Shown here in pieces: positions 1 to 11,600 of a DNA stretch of 64,000 nucleotides. The stretch's first letter is position 1. Each line of letters opens with the position of its first letter. The stretch is taken from NCBI RefSeq assembly GCF_902806685.2, contig NC_048542.1, forward strand, positions 1,410,533 through 1,474,532, in the 5' to 3' direction. The notes beneath the pieces are model-generated. The model made no database searches. It was not told where the DNA came from and was given only the letters and a program-made list of their open reading frames with translations. The position numbers were made by a program, and so were the translations under genes. Source of the DNA: Maniola hyperantus (Eukaryota; Arthropoda; Insecta; Lepidoptera; Nymphalidae).

Positions 1-62
1 GAGCCGGTGCCATTTTGTTTGTTGAATAGCCCTGTCCATACGAACTAATATATAAGTCAATG
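1..62 (-). repeat. Interspersed repeat E fragment, cut by window edge
   Basis: The text is the reverse complement of sequence also seen near 22545-22600 and 46310-46380 (shared words include 'AACAAACAAAATGGCAC'). No coding capacity is seen. It is simply the end of a dispersed repeat continuing outside the window. Confidence 0.6.
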
Positions 63-388
63 GTTATAGGCACCAAATAACTGGTTTACTGTTTATTTAT
101 AAACGGATCTCTATATTTATGCATATAATGATAGTTAAGCTTAGTTTACACAATGGTAGTGATTCTGTTATAGGTACCAAATAACTGGTTTAGGTACTGT
201 TTATTTTATGTCTTTTTTCTTGTACCTTTATTTGTATTTAAATTTATTATTAATTATCTAGTTAGTGTAAGTGGCACTGCCGTTCTAATAAGATATAAAA
301 AATAAAATAAATAAATAAATAAACGGATCTCTATATTTATGCATGTGATAGTTAAGCTTGGTTCACGAAATGATAGTGATTCTGATGG
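63..388. repeat. Imperfect direct duplication, second copy interrupted
   Basis: A block beginning 'ATAGGCACCAAATAACTGG' at about 65 and running to 'GGTAGTGATTCTG' at about 170 recurs at 173-388. The second copy is interrupted by about 105 bp (roughly 205-315) that ends in repeated AAATA, like the tail of a retrotransposon. I infer a local duplication followed by an insertion. No gene is seen here. Confidence 0.55.
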
Positions 389-454
389 CAATTGGCAACT
401 ATAGTAGATCCAACGACTAGAGAGATTGCGTTTTTGTTTCGTTAGTAGTGAGCC

Positions 455-625
455 TATTTCGTAAAACCTGCATCAATCATTATTACAATCTCAATTGTTC
501 TGATTGGCTGAATTTGTGCGATTCTTGTTGCAACAATGCATTGTAGCCAATAGTGAGTGAGCGTCAACCAATCAGAGGTGATTGCGATCGTGACATTATA
601 GCTGTCATTCTCCCGCAATCGCGCA
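455..625 (-). mobile_element. MITE-like inverted-repeat element
   Basis: The sequence is a reverse copy of 22650-22815 and reads as two imperfect inverted arms around 'CCAATCAGA' and 'TCTGATTGG' motifs. The short ORF across it is a shadow of the repeat. No transposase is present. Confidence 0.5.
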
Positions 626-674
626 GCAGATATCAAATTAATGTGTGCGAGAGGGCACACAATATTATTTTGTA

Positions 675-945
675 CTAACTGATACCTGTGACTCCGTCCG
701 CGTGGATTTAGGTTGTTAAAAATCCCATGGAAACTCTTTGATTTAATCACGGGATAAAAACTGGTTCGTCCTTCAATCACGTCGCAACGGAGCAACGGAT
801 CGACGTGATTTTATGCATGAGTATGAGAGTAGGAGTTTAAGACCTGGAGAGTGATATAGGCTACTTTGTATCTCGGAAAATCAAAGAGTTCCCACGGGAT
901 TTTTATAACCTAAGTCCACGCGTACGAAGTCGCAGGCATCAGCTA
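675..945. repeat. Lepidopteran interspersed repeat B, two partial copies
   Basis: Repeat B in this window starts 'CTGATGCCCGCGACTTCGTC', continues with a 'TTTAAAAATCCC' block and ends near 'GCATTTATAATATTAGTATG'. A plus-strand partial copy (about 685-780) abuts a minus-strand partial copy (about 825-945). The stretch 946-1402 after it is AT-rich and shows nothing I can identify. Confidence 0.6.
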
Positions 946-1402
946 CATTTTAATAAGTGACAAAATTAATTTAGAATTAGCAGTGTGAACCAAGCTTAAC
1001 TTTTAATAAGTGGAAATCAGAAATGTGGCATCGCCGCCGATCGCGACGATCATTACAATTTCTGAACGCTAACTCAAATGGCGGTTTTTTATTCGAACAA
1101 TAATTATTATGAGCACGTGCTCCTATTACCTACATTCTAAGAAATATTATTCATTGTTAAATGATGGATAGCGAATTTATTATACTTAGGTATTGATTTA
1201 TTGATGACATTTTATTGGTTGGAAACTAAAAAGAACCACAATTTAGAGAGGAATGGAATAAAATGACTTCTAGAAATAAGAAATTAATAACATAATTAGA
1301 AATTCTAAACATTTTTAAATTAAACGTTCTACGTTGAATGGAAATGGAACGCAATTTTAGACAGAGGTTGTTTCCTTGTTGGTGTGATCTTAAGTAAACG
1401 TA

Positions 1403-1567
1403 CAGAGCGACAAGGCTATCTTGGCGCGTGGTGAAAATCGGAACTAACGTTGCCGTTGAGTGTCCCCTTTGTTCTTGTTTGAATATTCTAAGCCTTTATT
1501 GTTCTCCAATAGCGCCCCCCTGTCAATGTCATTAAAGTGCCAAGAGAACCTTGTCGCATTGTACTGT
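1403..1567 (+). mobile_element. MITE family G (termini CAGTGCGACAAGG-like)
   Basis: The 5' end reads 'ACAGAGCGACAAGG' and the 3' end 'CCTTGTCGCATTGTA', forming imperfect terminal inverted repeats of about 13 bp. Internal text such as 'AATCGGAACTAACGTTGCCG' recurs near 38490, and in reverse near 34900 and 19820, so this is a multi-copy family. It has no coding capacity. Confidence 0.65.
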
Positions 1568-1574
1568 ACCTACC

Positions 1575-1740
1575 TACCTTATATAGTACGCGACAGAAAG
1601 ACGACCTTGGAAGGAGATAGCGGATTTGTAGTGCACTGTCTCTGTCGTTGAGACCGATAAAACGTCATATAGGTATAAGTGACAGAGACAACGCTCTACG
1701 AAGCCGAAACCTCTTTCTAATAGGCGATGTAAATTACTGT
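1575..1740. mobile_element. MITE family H copy, decayed
   Basis: Contains the 'GTCGTTGAGACCGA' and 'AACGCTCTACGAAGCCGAAA' words that also form 42385-42523, where the inverted-repeat structure is clearer. Confidence 0.5.
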
Positions 1741-2884
1741 AGTTACTTAATAATAATTGATGTCTTTGAAGAAAGCGCATCTTACACGTCATCATCACTT
1801 ACCATCAGGTGATATTGGAGTCGAGCGTCTATTAGAAGCTAATAATGTTATTATCTTGGCTCGTACTTAGCTCGTATCATAGTGATTAAAGATAAACCGA
1901 TAATCATTAAATGCAATAAATACTTACCTACTTATCAGCTTTTCAAATAAATGGCGTCTAATTATTATTATCAAAAAATCTACTTTCTAGTAGGTACCTA
2001 CCTATATACTATTGGTAAATGGTAACCATTATTTATTTACTAGATGATGCCCGCGACTTCGTTTTTTAAAAATCCCACGGGAACTCTTTGATTTTCCGGA
2101 ATAAAAAGTCTTTCTCCGGAATGTAAGATAACCAAACGTCATAATATTATAGGTATCTTTGGCAGGGTGTTCACCCTTTAAATACCTAATAAATATTAGA
2201 CCGTTAAAAACAAATTACTTTATCAAAAACGTCCGAGCAATGCGAACCGGAAGTCTTCGGCTTAACTGTAATGGCAGTACATCCTGTCTACAATGGGATT
2301 TATTTAAGAAAAAAAGTCATACAAATTTAAGTTATATTATCGTATGTATTAACTGGGTATTAAGTATTAACATACGTGTACCTTACCATGTATAAACATT
2401 GAAGATCAATCAACTATGTTTCACGTAGGTGCGGTCATTGCCCTGCCCTGAGTTCGGCATGAACTTGAATCTACAAAAGCGCTGTTCGAGTTTCAAATGT
2501 TTGTCACAGAAAACCTAATTCTCGCACAAAACAAATAAGAGTTAATAAAATAAAAAAATTCTACTGAGAATAAAAAGTAAATAACTGACATTCTATTTTC
2601 TTACATTAATTTTCCGGTTTTAAAATAAACATTTTGTAAAATAAAGTGACTGTCTTCAATTAAAAGTAAAACACAAAAGTATTTATACATGGAAAGTAAA
2701 AAATCTCAATTCTCAAGGTACCTAACTACTAAGTAACGATCCAACTTTTTTGATGGAAAAAAAGTAGAGCACTAATTGGCTCAACATTTCTTGTAAACAT
2801 CATGTGTATTGTTTAGAACGAGAAATGTAATTGCTTTATTTCATGTAAGGCAGTATTCTAGATAGTAAAAAATGTAGTGAGTTT
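1741..2884. other. AT-rich intergenic sequence, no gene seen
   Basis: No ORF here has gene-like composition or recognisable motifs. A fragment of repeat B lies at about 2036-2110 (+). The rest is unassigned. Confidence 0.5.
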
Positions 2885-3090
2885 TTAAAAATATTTTTTG
2901 TCTTTTATATTATTATTTTTTTCGACTGGTTCCTCCTTCACCTTTCTACTATCGTACCGCAAGGCATCGCCAAGGTCTGCCCCCCTACGTAGTCAAAATT
3001 CCACGGATACATACGAAGCGATTTGCCTCCTCATTTTTAGACCCCAAAATACTAAATTTTCAGAAAGGGTTTCTAATAGCACATAATGAA
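2885..3090 (+). mobile_element. Non-LTR retrotransposon remnant
   Basis: The block around 2985-3050, including 'CACGGATACATACGAAGCGA', matches the RT C-terminal remnants at 57035-57250 (+) and 13575-13865 (-). It is short and broken. The stretch 3091-3520 shows only AT-rich text ending in an AATAAATAAAT tract. Confidence 0.5.
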
Positions 3091-3524
3091 ATTCCTTTTT
3101 TTGCATTTTTTCTAATTTCAAGAGCAAAAAATCAAAGACCACAAACAAAAAATAACGATCAAACGTCTATAGATACTTACTTGAAATACACACTTAGGTA
3201 TATTTATTTTAAATTGAGAATAGATCCATTATGTTAATTCAAATGGTTGTTCATCGACCCATGACCGTCGTGGGTGTGTTTACAGTCATGCTTTTTTGTA
3301 ATAACAGTAAAAAAAGTTGGTGCGTTTTTGTTATACATATATTGATATTGTTTTTAACACATTTTTGTTCTTAAATTATTTTGTAATACTCTAGGGGGTT
3401 ACTTTTATTTCGGTGTGTATATTGATAAAAGTATTTTGAGATATTTGGAAATGGAATAAATAAATAAATTAAAACACAAAACAAATGGAGTGGAAATACG
3501 CACAGACGGGAAAAACAATCTAAA

Positions 3525-3720
3525 TATATGAAAGGAAAAGCTGAGTGACTGACTGACTCATTGATTTATCAACGCACGGCCCAAACCACTGGACGGATCG
3601 GGCTGAAATTTGGCATGCAGCTATTATGCCGTTAAAAAAAGATTTCTGAAAATTCGACTCCTAAGGGGGTAAAATAAGGGATTAAAGTGTAGTCCATGCG
3701 GACGAAGTACAGCATATAAG
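3525..3720 (-). repeat. Lepidopteran interspersed repeat A
   Basis: Repeat A is about 215 bp. In its forward sense it starts 'CTTATGCTCGCGACTTCGTC', has the word 'CCAAATTTCAGCCCGATCCG' and ends in a (CAGT)n run before 'CCTTTTCCTTTTATATATTT'. This copy is reversed. The flanking 3721-4320 is AT-rich and without a gene. Confidence 0.7.
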
Positions 3721-4320
3721 CCTAAGCTAGTTAGATAACATATGTATTACTTAAGTTACTTTATGATGGATTGTTATCTATTGGTCAATTATTAATAAAT
3801 AAGTAAATATTTTTTGTCTGAGTATGTTTATTTGTCTTTCGCATTTGCATTTTGCTAAAATATAATATTGTAACGGCCATATTTGTTCAGATCTCGGCCA
3901 TCCATTGTTCATAGCTGTACCGTTTCACTAATAAAATCTCTTGGAACTAACTGTTTAATTTCACCGCTCCCATGCTTTTGGTGGGAAAATGGTGATTTTG
4001 AATCGCTTTTAAATCGCTTTACATATTTTTATTAAGTTCAAAAAATTAGGTTTTCAATTAAATGCATTCACCAGTTTCAACCTGCTATAAAAAAAATTGA
4101 ATTTGTTTTGAGCTAGGTACTCCGCGTTTAGCAATAACTATTTGCCAACAGATTACAGATAGAATAATTATTATTTAGTAGAATAAATGCGTCTCCGCAT
4201 TGATGTGTTATTCTACATATTTCGAATCGTAACGATATCATAATCTCAAATGAGTTCCGTTTGAGTAAATCTTGTTAAAATTGATAAAGCAAGTGTCTAA
4301 AATATATTGCAATAAATATT

Positions 4321-4545
4321 GCAAATCCATACTAATATTATAAATGCGAAAGTGTGTCTGTCTGTCTGTCTGCTAGCTTTTCACGGCCCAACGGTTTAAC
4401 CGATTTTGATGAAATTTGGTGCAGAGGTAGCTTACATCCCGAGGAAGGACATAGGCTGTGTTTTAACTCGGAAAATAAAAGAGTTCCCACGGGATTATAA
4501 AAAATATCTTAATCCACGCAGACGAAGTCGCGGGCATCATCTAGT
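4321..4545 (-). repeat. Lepidopteran interspersed repeat B
   Basis: A full-length reverse copy, starting with the (GTCT)n run and ending 'GACGAAGTCGCGGGCATC'. It would lie in the first intron of the minus-strand gene whose first exon is at 5081-5137. Confidence 0.7.
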
Positions 4546-5080
4546 AAATTATAAATATTTGCAAATTGCAAAATAATAGTCACATTTAAATGAATTTATT
4601 TAATTTTTAGGACGTTCATTTAAAATTATCCAAAATTATCAACAAATTTACATCATATATCTATGTATTTTACGGGTTTTAATGATACCTTAATAGCTGT
4701 GACGACCTACCGAGTACCGACATAAAATGAAAAATCTAACAAGATCCCAATTGGAATTTAAAAATAATTTTATGGAATTCCGTTAAAAAAGTTATAACAA
4801 ATCAAAAGAATAGGTAATCTTAGTTTAGATAGGTGTTCATCTTCCAGAGTCCAGACACAAATTCAAAGATTTCCATCAAACGAAAATAACATTAGCTGGA
4901 TACAGGCACGCCTGCATTGCTATATCTACGAAAATGCACCCAGACATTTCTATAGCACGCCACTTCACCCCCCCTCGCATATCAATACGGTGCGCCATGG
5001 TTAAGCCATGACTAACAGAACATACGGCTCTCTCATGGCTATTTCACACAACAATCAACATAAAATAATATTTAACTTAC

Positions 5081-5137
5081 TTTCTTAGGCCCATTCTGTA
5101 CGATGTTGTCGTATTCCATACCTTCCACAGCAGACAT
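5081..5137 (-). CDS. Orphan first coding exon of an unrecognised minus-strand gene
   Basis: The minus strand has an ATG in a good context (GAAAATGTC) followed by 19 codons reading MSAVEGMEYDNIVQNGPKK. A perfect splice donor (GTAAGT) follows in phase 0. I find no convincing continuation exon between 1 and 5080, so the gene probably continues left of the window. The protein is not recognised. The call rests only on start context plus donor, so it could be chance. Confidence 0.35.
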
Positions 5138-7254
5138 TTTCACTTTTAAAAAATATTATCACTAAAAGTAAAAATTTGTATACACTCAAAAGAGTTTTTA
5201 TTTTTATCGCTTCTATTTTTTAATTAAATGCACTTTATCAGTTCTTGGACTTAACCCAGTCGATTAGGGATGGCACTCGATTGTAAATAGTCTCGTTAAA
5301 TCACTGTGTCCATTAAAGAATTTGGGGGAATTAGGCGGTCACCGGATCGTACGTCGTGCGGACTGCCGGCACGGGTGCAGCCAATATCAAACGCCCACAC
5401 AGCCTCCCTTGCTCTCTAGCGAGTGAAACAGTGCTATCATACCTACCTACTATGTATAGAAAGTTGATATGGCAACAACGAGTGTTGAATGTTAAAGTGC
5501 GGCCTATCTACGACGATTTTGAATATCTTTGCTGCAACGTTTCTGTTCACAGTTTTAATCATTATTATATTTCTATATTAATTACAAGAAAATAGGTAAT
5601 AAGAGTTCATAATTTGCAAAAATATATATGCCCTAGAAGTCGGAAGTACTTGCATAATATATCATTATTACTTTCCTTTCTTATTTTTAAGTTTTTAATG
5701 AACTAAAATAAATAAACTTCTACTTTTTGAACTATATTTTCTAAACGAAAGATAAATGTCAAATATGACATTATGTCTAGTGTCACTGTCAAGTCAGTGT
5801 TTCCACTTTTAGGAATTTCCTAGGACCCTATTATAGGGCGAAATGACTCATATTAGGTAGTGCTTTTCATATTATACCAAACGTGACACTGGCGAAACAC
5901 TCTGTGCCCAGCTGGCACACCTAAAAGCTAATAATTGGGAATTGAATTCAATTCATATTATACCGAGGATTACGGTAAGTTGGAGTAAAACCGAACTTCA
6001 GGTGGTAGGTAGCCCTATTTTTCACATCCACTTAGTGTTTACGCCATTTTTACTGTACAAATCTTATGCCTACACACTCGAAACTATATAAAATATTTAT
6101 TTTTTCCAACCTACTCCTATCCATATACATTGGCCCGGGACCGAAAGAGACAAAACTGCAATCATAGAAAAACTCATTAGGAAGAAGTTTAGTCGCACCT
6201 TGACCACGCCGCCGCTAATCGCTCGCATTGCATAATTGCAATATTAAAATAACAGATCGATCTGACGTGTTAACAAAAATAAATTAATTACTTATGGTGG
6301 AACGAGTGTTAAAATCAGCGACCAGTGAAGTGTACCTATCGAAGGAATAATTGATATAACACCCAGGTGAGTCCCACAGGGCCCTCCTTTTCACTTAAAG
6401 ATTTCCACCACTTAGTGTAAAAAGGTGTATTGTAGGAGATAGGCTCATAATATGTGCCTCTTTCAAGCTACTTGACACTGGCAAAGTGGTCTGGCAGTGG
6501 CACTACAAAAGAAGAAGAAGGGCTAGAAAAGGAGCAAGATGTCAATTTATCTGGGAATTCATAATTATTCGTATGAGACTATTTAAGAGGTAGGTATTAT
6601 AATTTAAAATGAAAGAAAATGATACGCATAAAGGTGTTTGGATCCTAAATCCCAAATCTAACTCCTAGGATCCTAAATTGTAAGACAAAGGTTCGTCACA
6701 AGTATTACGATTAAGGATCATGAAATGATATTAAAAAAGTGAAATGATGTTGTTAAATAATAATTAACGTGAAATAATTGTTATGCGCTCTAAATCAAGA
6801 TTTTTTTTTAGGTCAGTTTAGGCACTAGTATAGATACATAGGTTTTAGTATGTACATAATAGTACAGTAATTTAGAGTGAATTCTTACAGAAATTAGGGT
6901 AAAACCAAAATCACGCGTGGAAACACTGTATCAAGTATCAGTCATCAACTGTCAAAGTCCTGTCAAAATCAAATTACCAGCCCAAGACCCCGCACTGCCC
7001 GCTAACCTTTTATTTCTGGTCGGTGCCGCTATAATGTACCTACTCTGTGGGTGCCGCTATGGCTATTGGCGAAAAAGTTAATAATATTTTATTTGTGTTG
7101 ACTAAAATAATTTAAGAGTTTTAAAGATACATAATTATTATACTTACTTCTTACAGTTTTCTAAATCCACATCCAGCCAGGTGGGTATCAGAAGGCAATA
7201 ATAATAACATTTTTTAGGTTATAAACTTATTCTACAAAATTAAAATACCACAAA
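5138..7254. other. Intergenic region, no gene identified
   Basis: About 2.1 kb between the orphan minus-strand exon and TP53RK. The 5356-5595 reading frame has no recognisable domain and sits in sequence without splice or start support. No clear transposon is identified, although 'TTTTATTTCTGGTCGGTG' near 7010 recurs in reverse near 19610. Confidence 0.4.
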
Positions 7255-7971
7255 ATGGGGGAAGAATTAAAGATATTAAAACAAGGTGCCGAGGCTAAAC
7301 TTTACATCTGCAATTACCTTGGAAAACCTACTCTAATCAAGGAGAGATTCAAGAAGAACTATCGGCATCCTGACTTGGATACTTCAATAACCAAAGAAAG
7401 AATGAAAAACGAAGCCAGATCTATTGTAAGGTGTAAAACAGCGGGAGTCAAAACTCCAGCTTTATATTTGGTAGATTTTGAACGCAGACGTATCTATATG
7501 CAACATTTTGAAAACAGTATTACAGTTAAGGATTTTATTATAAACTTAAAAAGTAGTAACAACCAGGGCGATATGAATACATTAGATGTGTATGCTGATA
7601 AAATTGGTGAGGTGATACGTAAAATGCACGAAAATAATATAATACATGGAGATTTAACTACATCTAACATGTTACTGGTTGAAAGAAATCCAAGTAATGT
7701 AGAAGAAAATCCTAAATGGTTAAACCATACTAATATAGATTTAGTACTAATAGATTTTGGCCTATCTTTCATAGATTCAAGCACAGAAGACAAAGGTGTT
7801 GATTTGTATGTGCTTGAGCGAGCTTTAATTAGTACACACAATGAATATCCAGATTTGTTCAGTAGAATATTTGAAGCATATAAAAATTATAGTAAGAATA
7901 ATATAAAGGAAATAATTAGCAAGTATGAAGATGTTCGAGCAAGGGGAAGAAAGAGAACTATGGTAGGTTAA
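7255..7971 (+). CDS. TP53RK: EKC/KEOPS complex kinase-ATPase TP53RK (PRPK/Bud32)
   Basis: A single exon encodes 238 residues, close to the usual 230-250 of this family. Visible motifs are a compact N-lobe with QGAEA (10-14) in place of a glycine loop, Lys29 in 'LIKERF', Glu53 in 'NEARS', the catalytic loop HGDLTTSN (131-138; Asp133 and Asn138), and the metal-binding DFG (167-169). There is no extended C-lobe, and the protein ends in the basic tail VRARGRKRTMVG. These features are diagnostic for Bud32/PRPK. The family acts in the cytosol and nucleus within KEOPS, supporting the threonylcarbamoyladenosine (t6A) modification of ANN-decoding tRNAs. The start is the first ATG of the frame (context AAAATGGGG). 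MRPL39 follows on the same strand 0.66 kb downstream. The gene is intronless, unlike its neighbours. Confidence 0.95.
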   Translation: MGEELKILKQGAEAKLYICNYLGKPTLIKERFKKNYRHPDLDTSITKERMKNEARSIVRCKTAGVKTPALYLVDFERRRIYMQHFENSITVKDFIINLKSSNNQGDMNTLDVYADKIGEVIRKMHENNIIHGDLTTSNMLLVERNPSNVEENPKWLNHTNIDLVLIDFGLSFIDSSTEDKGVDLYVLERALISTHNEYPDLFSRIFEAYKNYSKNNIKEIISKYEDVRARGRKRTMVG

Positions 7972-8122
7972 GTAAAAACTTAAGTATTAAGTAACTAGAT
8001 AATTAGTGTCTTATATTAAGCAACCTTTAATTGGGAAATCATTTCCAAATATTGTAAAGTTGTTTCTAATTTTCTATCATTGCATAAAATGGTAGAATTT
8101 CGTATTCTTATTAGAAGAAAGA

Positions 8123-8128
8123 AATAAA
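8123..8128 (+). promoter_or_regulatory. Polyadenylation signal AATAAA for TP53RK
   Basis: A canonical AATAAA lies about 150 nt after the TP53RK stop, followed by T-rich sequence. The remaining gap to MRPL39 (8129-8634) is AT-rich with no feature I recognise. Confidence 0.55.
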
Positions 8129-8634
8129 TGAATCATTTCATTTTCAATTGTTTTATTTCTAAAGGTAGTTAAAATTTCTTTAAAGAAAAATTATTCACAA
8201 CAAATAAAAATATTGAATTCTATATCCTATGTATATTTTATTGTTATTACTTAGTTACCTTTAAAGAGATCAAACAGGGATTGCACAAAACTGATAGTTT
8301 TTTTTATTTTATAAAAATGAACGTGCAATCGGGTCCTAACTCCTAAAGGGCTAGGCTAGAAAGTACAATCTAAAAAATTAAAAAATCTGCTCTTTACTTA
8401 AGGTTGACACACATTTTGTTTTTTCAATGGAAGCTGAAGGAGGCAAAATGGTGTCAGACCGGTCTTAAAAATAATAATAATGAGTATGGCAACATTTCTC
8501 TCTCAAATGTCAATGTCAAACTCATGTTTTGATTTTAGAAAATAACCTCAAAAGTCAAAATTTTTATTTGTTTGTGTAAATTATTTGCAATTTTTAACAA
8601 TTATTATTACAATACATTATTATAGACATTCACA

Positions 8635-11600
8635 ATGAAGCAACATGCGTTATCCTTTTCGAAAAGTCTGCTTTTAAATAACAGTGCAAAAAATCTTGCT
8701 GCAATAAGTAATAATTCTGATACCTACAAAATTAAATTTACTTTGATTTTAAAATTATATTAACAGTTTATTGTGATTTTAAGGATGTCTAAGCACCGAG
8801 GAAGCTGTTGAGCGCCGCAATCACCTTTTTTTGTTAGAAAAGAAACGGCAACTTGAAAAAGTAGGAAGAATTGAGAAAATTGAAGTGAACTACAAAGGTG
8901 TACCTAAAGACTGTACTTTGGTTATGAACAAGGATATTTCTACACCTTACGATTGTGCGAGACGTAAGTAGACATTACTCCATTACTTTTACTGCGCTTA
9001 AGTACCAAATATAATATTAATTTTTTTAATTTTCTTTGTAGATTTCAGTGAATGGCACACGGACAATAGTGCACTGGCACTGTTAGACGGTACAGTACAT
9101 TGGGACATGCATAGACCACTCACTGAAAGCTGTACATTACAAGTAAGTAGTTGCGCTTAGTTAGGCAAAAGGGTTAGAACCCAGAGTTGTAAAATCAGTA
9201 AAAAAAATTGTTGATAGTTGGGTCTGATTCAGTCTAAATAAAAATAAATCCATACTTAATATTAAAGATGCAAAAGTGTGTCTGTCTGTCTGCTAGCCTT
9301 TCACAGCCCATCCGTTCAACCGATTTTGACGAAATTTGGTACAGCGAGAGCTTGCATCCCGGGAAAGGACATAGGCTACTTTTTATCTCGGAAAATCAAA
9401 GAGTTCCCACGGGACTTTTAAAAACCTAATTCCACGCGGACGAAGTTGCTGTTAGTTTCCTGAACTGATCTGTGACCTGTCTTTTGACTTAATTACTGCA
9501 ACTGCATAAAAGCCAAGTAATAATTTACCTCATTCTTACCTGTTTAATTTGAAAAATGATTTTCAATATGAATCTGTAGTTGGTAAATAAACATCTTTTC
9601 TTTCTTCTTCTAGTTCCAACAGTTCAACATAGCAGAGCCACAGCAGGTCAACAAAGCCTTCTGGCGCACGTGTTCCCTGGTGCTGGGCGCATGTGCCACT
9701 GTGGCCTTCAAGAGTGCCGTGCCTGCGGTGCTGCACAGCTTCCCCGGACCTGACAGTAAGGATCTTTTGATAATATGGAATAAATTAGCATTTAAACTAT
9801 TGTGAGTGATGGGATACAAGCTAGCATATATGCATGGATAAACATAGGATTACTTTTATAGTAGTAGTAGAGTGCTCTGAACAGCTTTTTGAACTCATTC
9901 CACCCTCCTTTTTCTACAACCGCACCGCGCGCCACCGTAAGCAATTTCACCCTCAACCACCTGAGTGTCTGGTGCACTTCGACCGTCCGCTGTGCGATAT
10001 CCTTCTTTCCACGCACATGCTAACTGTGGAACAAACTCTCATCAGCGGAGTTCCCACTAGATTACAACATGGGGTTATTCAAGGGGCGGACCAACAAATT
10101 CCTAAAAGGCCGGCAACGCATCGGCGGTTCCTCTGGTGCTGCAAATGTTCATGGTCGGCGGTAATCACTTAACATCAGGTGACCCGCCTGCACGTTTGCT
10201 CACTATCTGTATTAAAAAAATATCGACTATTATTTCATTCACAATTTCAAATCATTCTTGACAAAAATTATTACCATTTAATGTTTTTGCATTTTGTCTC
10301 TTTTCTTCATTACAGTCCGAAGTGGTTCATTCATATACGACATAGATCTGCCAAGCCTATCAGATTGGCGGCCTAGTCCACAGGAACTACACACTCTCAC
10401 GGCGGAGTACATAAGTCTGTGCAGGAAAAAGCTGCCCGTGGACAGACTCGACGTTAGTGAAGAGTTGGCGTTGGAGATGTTTGTGGATAACCCGCACAAG
10501 ACCAAGCAGATACCTAGCATTGCCAGGACCAATGGTAAGAGATAATGACAGACACATATAAGTCCCGCAAATCGCTAATGCGCCTGGCCGCCATTTTAGT
10601 GACGTCAGCACTAGACTGAAGTTTCGAGCTGATGGTATATTTTTACTTAAATATGCGTCAAATAGCCATTTACGGGGCTTATAACATAAAAACCGGTCAG
10701 GCGCGAGTCAGACTCGCGACCGAGGGTTCCAGACTGCAGTAGTATTTTTCGACATTTTCGACATTATAATGCATAAAAATGTATAAAAATCTGTTTTAGA
10801 ATGTACAGGTTAAGCCCTTTCGTATAATGCTTCACTTGGTATACTTATCTTACTTTAAAAGTCAAAAATACTAATTATTTGTTTATGAACACATTTAGAT
10901 TTTTTTGTGAGGTAACCACAAATTCACGGTTTTCGGATTTTTCCCCTTGCATGTGTTATAAGACCTACCTAGTACCTACCTACCAGTACCCTATAGGTTC
11001 CTTGACTGACAGACAGACAGACAGACAACAAAGTGATCCGCAGGGGTAATTGTCTTCGTCTTGGGAATTCTAGATGCAACACCCTCGCTGCGCTCGGGAG
11101 TTACTCTGATATCCCTTGTTACACTTGGGATTTATCCCAGGGCCAGTAACGTAAGACATTGTATTACACCCATGTTGAATAATCTATTATTTTATTGCAG
11201 GTAAAGTGACGCTGTACAAAATAGACAAACACGTGGACATATCCAAGGGGCCCATGATCAGCAACACGGGGCAGATCGGCAAAGTGGCTGTCACAGCTGT
11301 CCACAAACTCACTGGTGAGTTCTATTTTATTGCAGGTAAAGTGACGCTGTACAAAATAGACAAACACGTGAACATATCCAAGGGGCCCATGATCAGCAAC
11401 ACGGGGCAGATCGGCAAAGTGGCTGTCACAGCTGTCCACAAACTCACTGGTGAGTTCTATTTTATTGCAGGTAAAGTGACGCTGTACAAAATAGACAAAC
11501 ACGTGAACATATCCAAGGGGCCCATGATCAGCAACACGGGGCAGATCGGCAAAGTGGCTGTCACAGCTGTCCACAAACTCACTGGTGAGTTCTATTTTAT

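Noticed and set aside
7494..7841. 115-codon frame opposite TP53RK
   Set aside because: It lies wholly within the conserved kinase coding sequence on the other strand and has no motif of its own.
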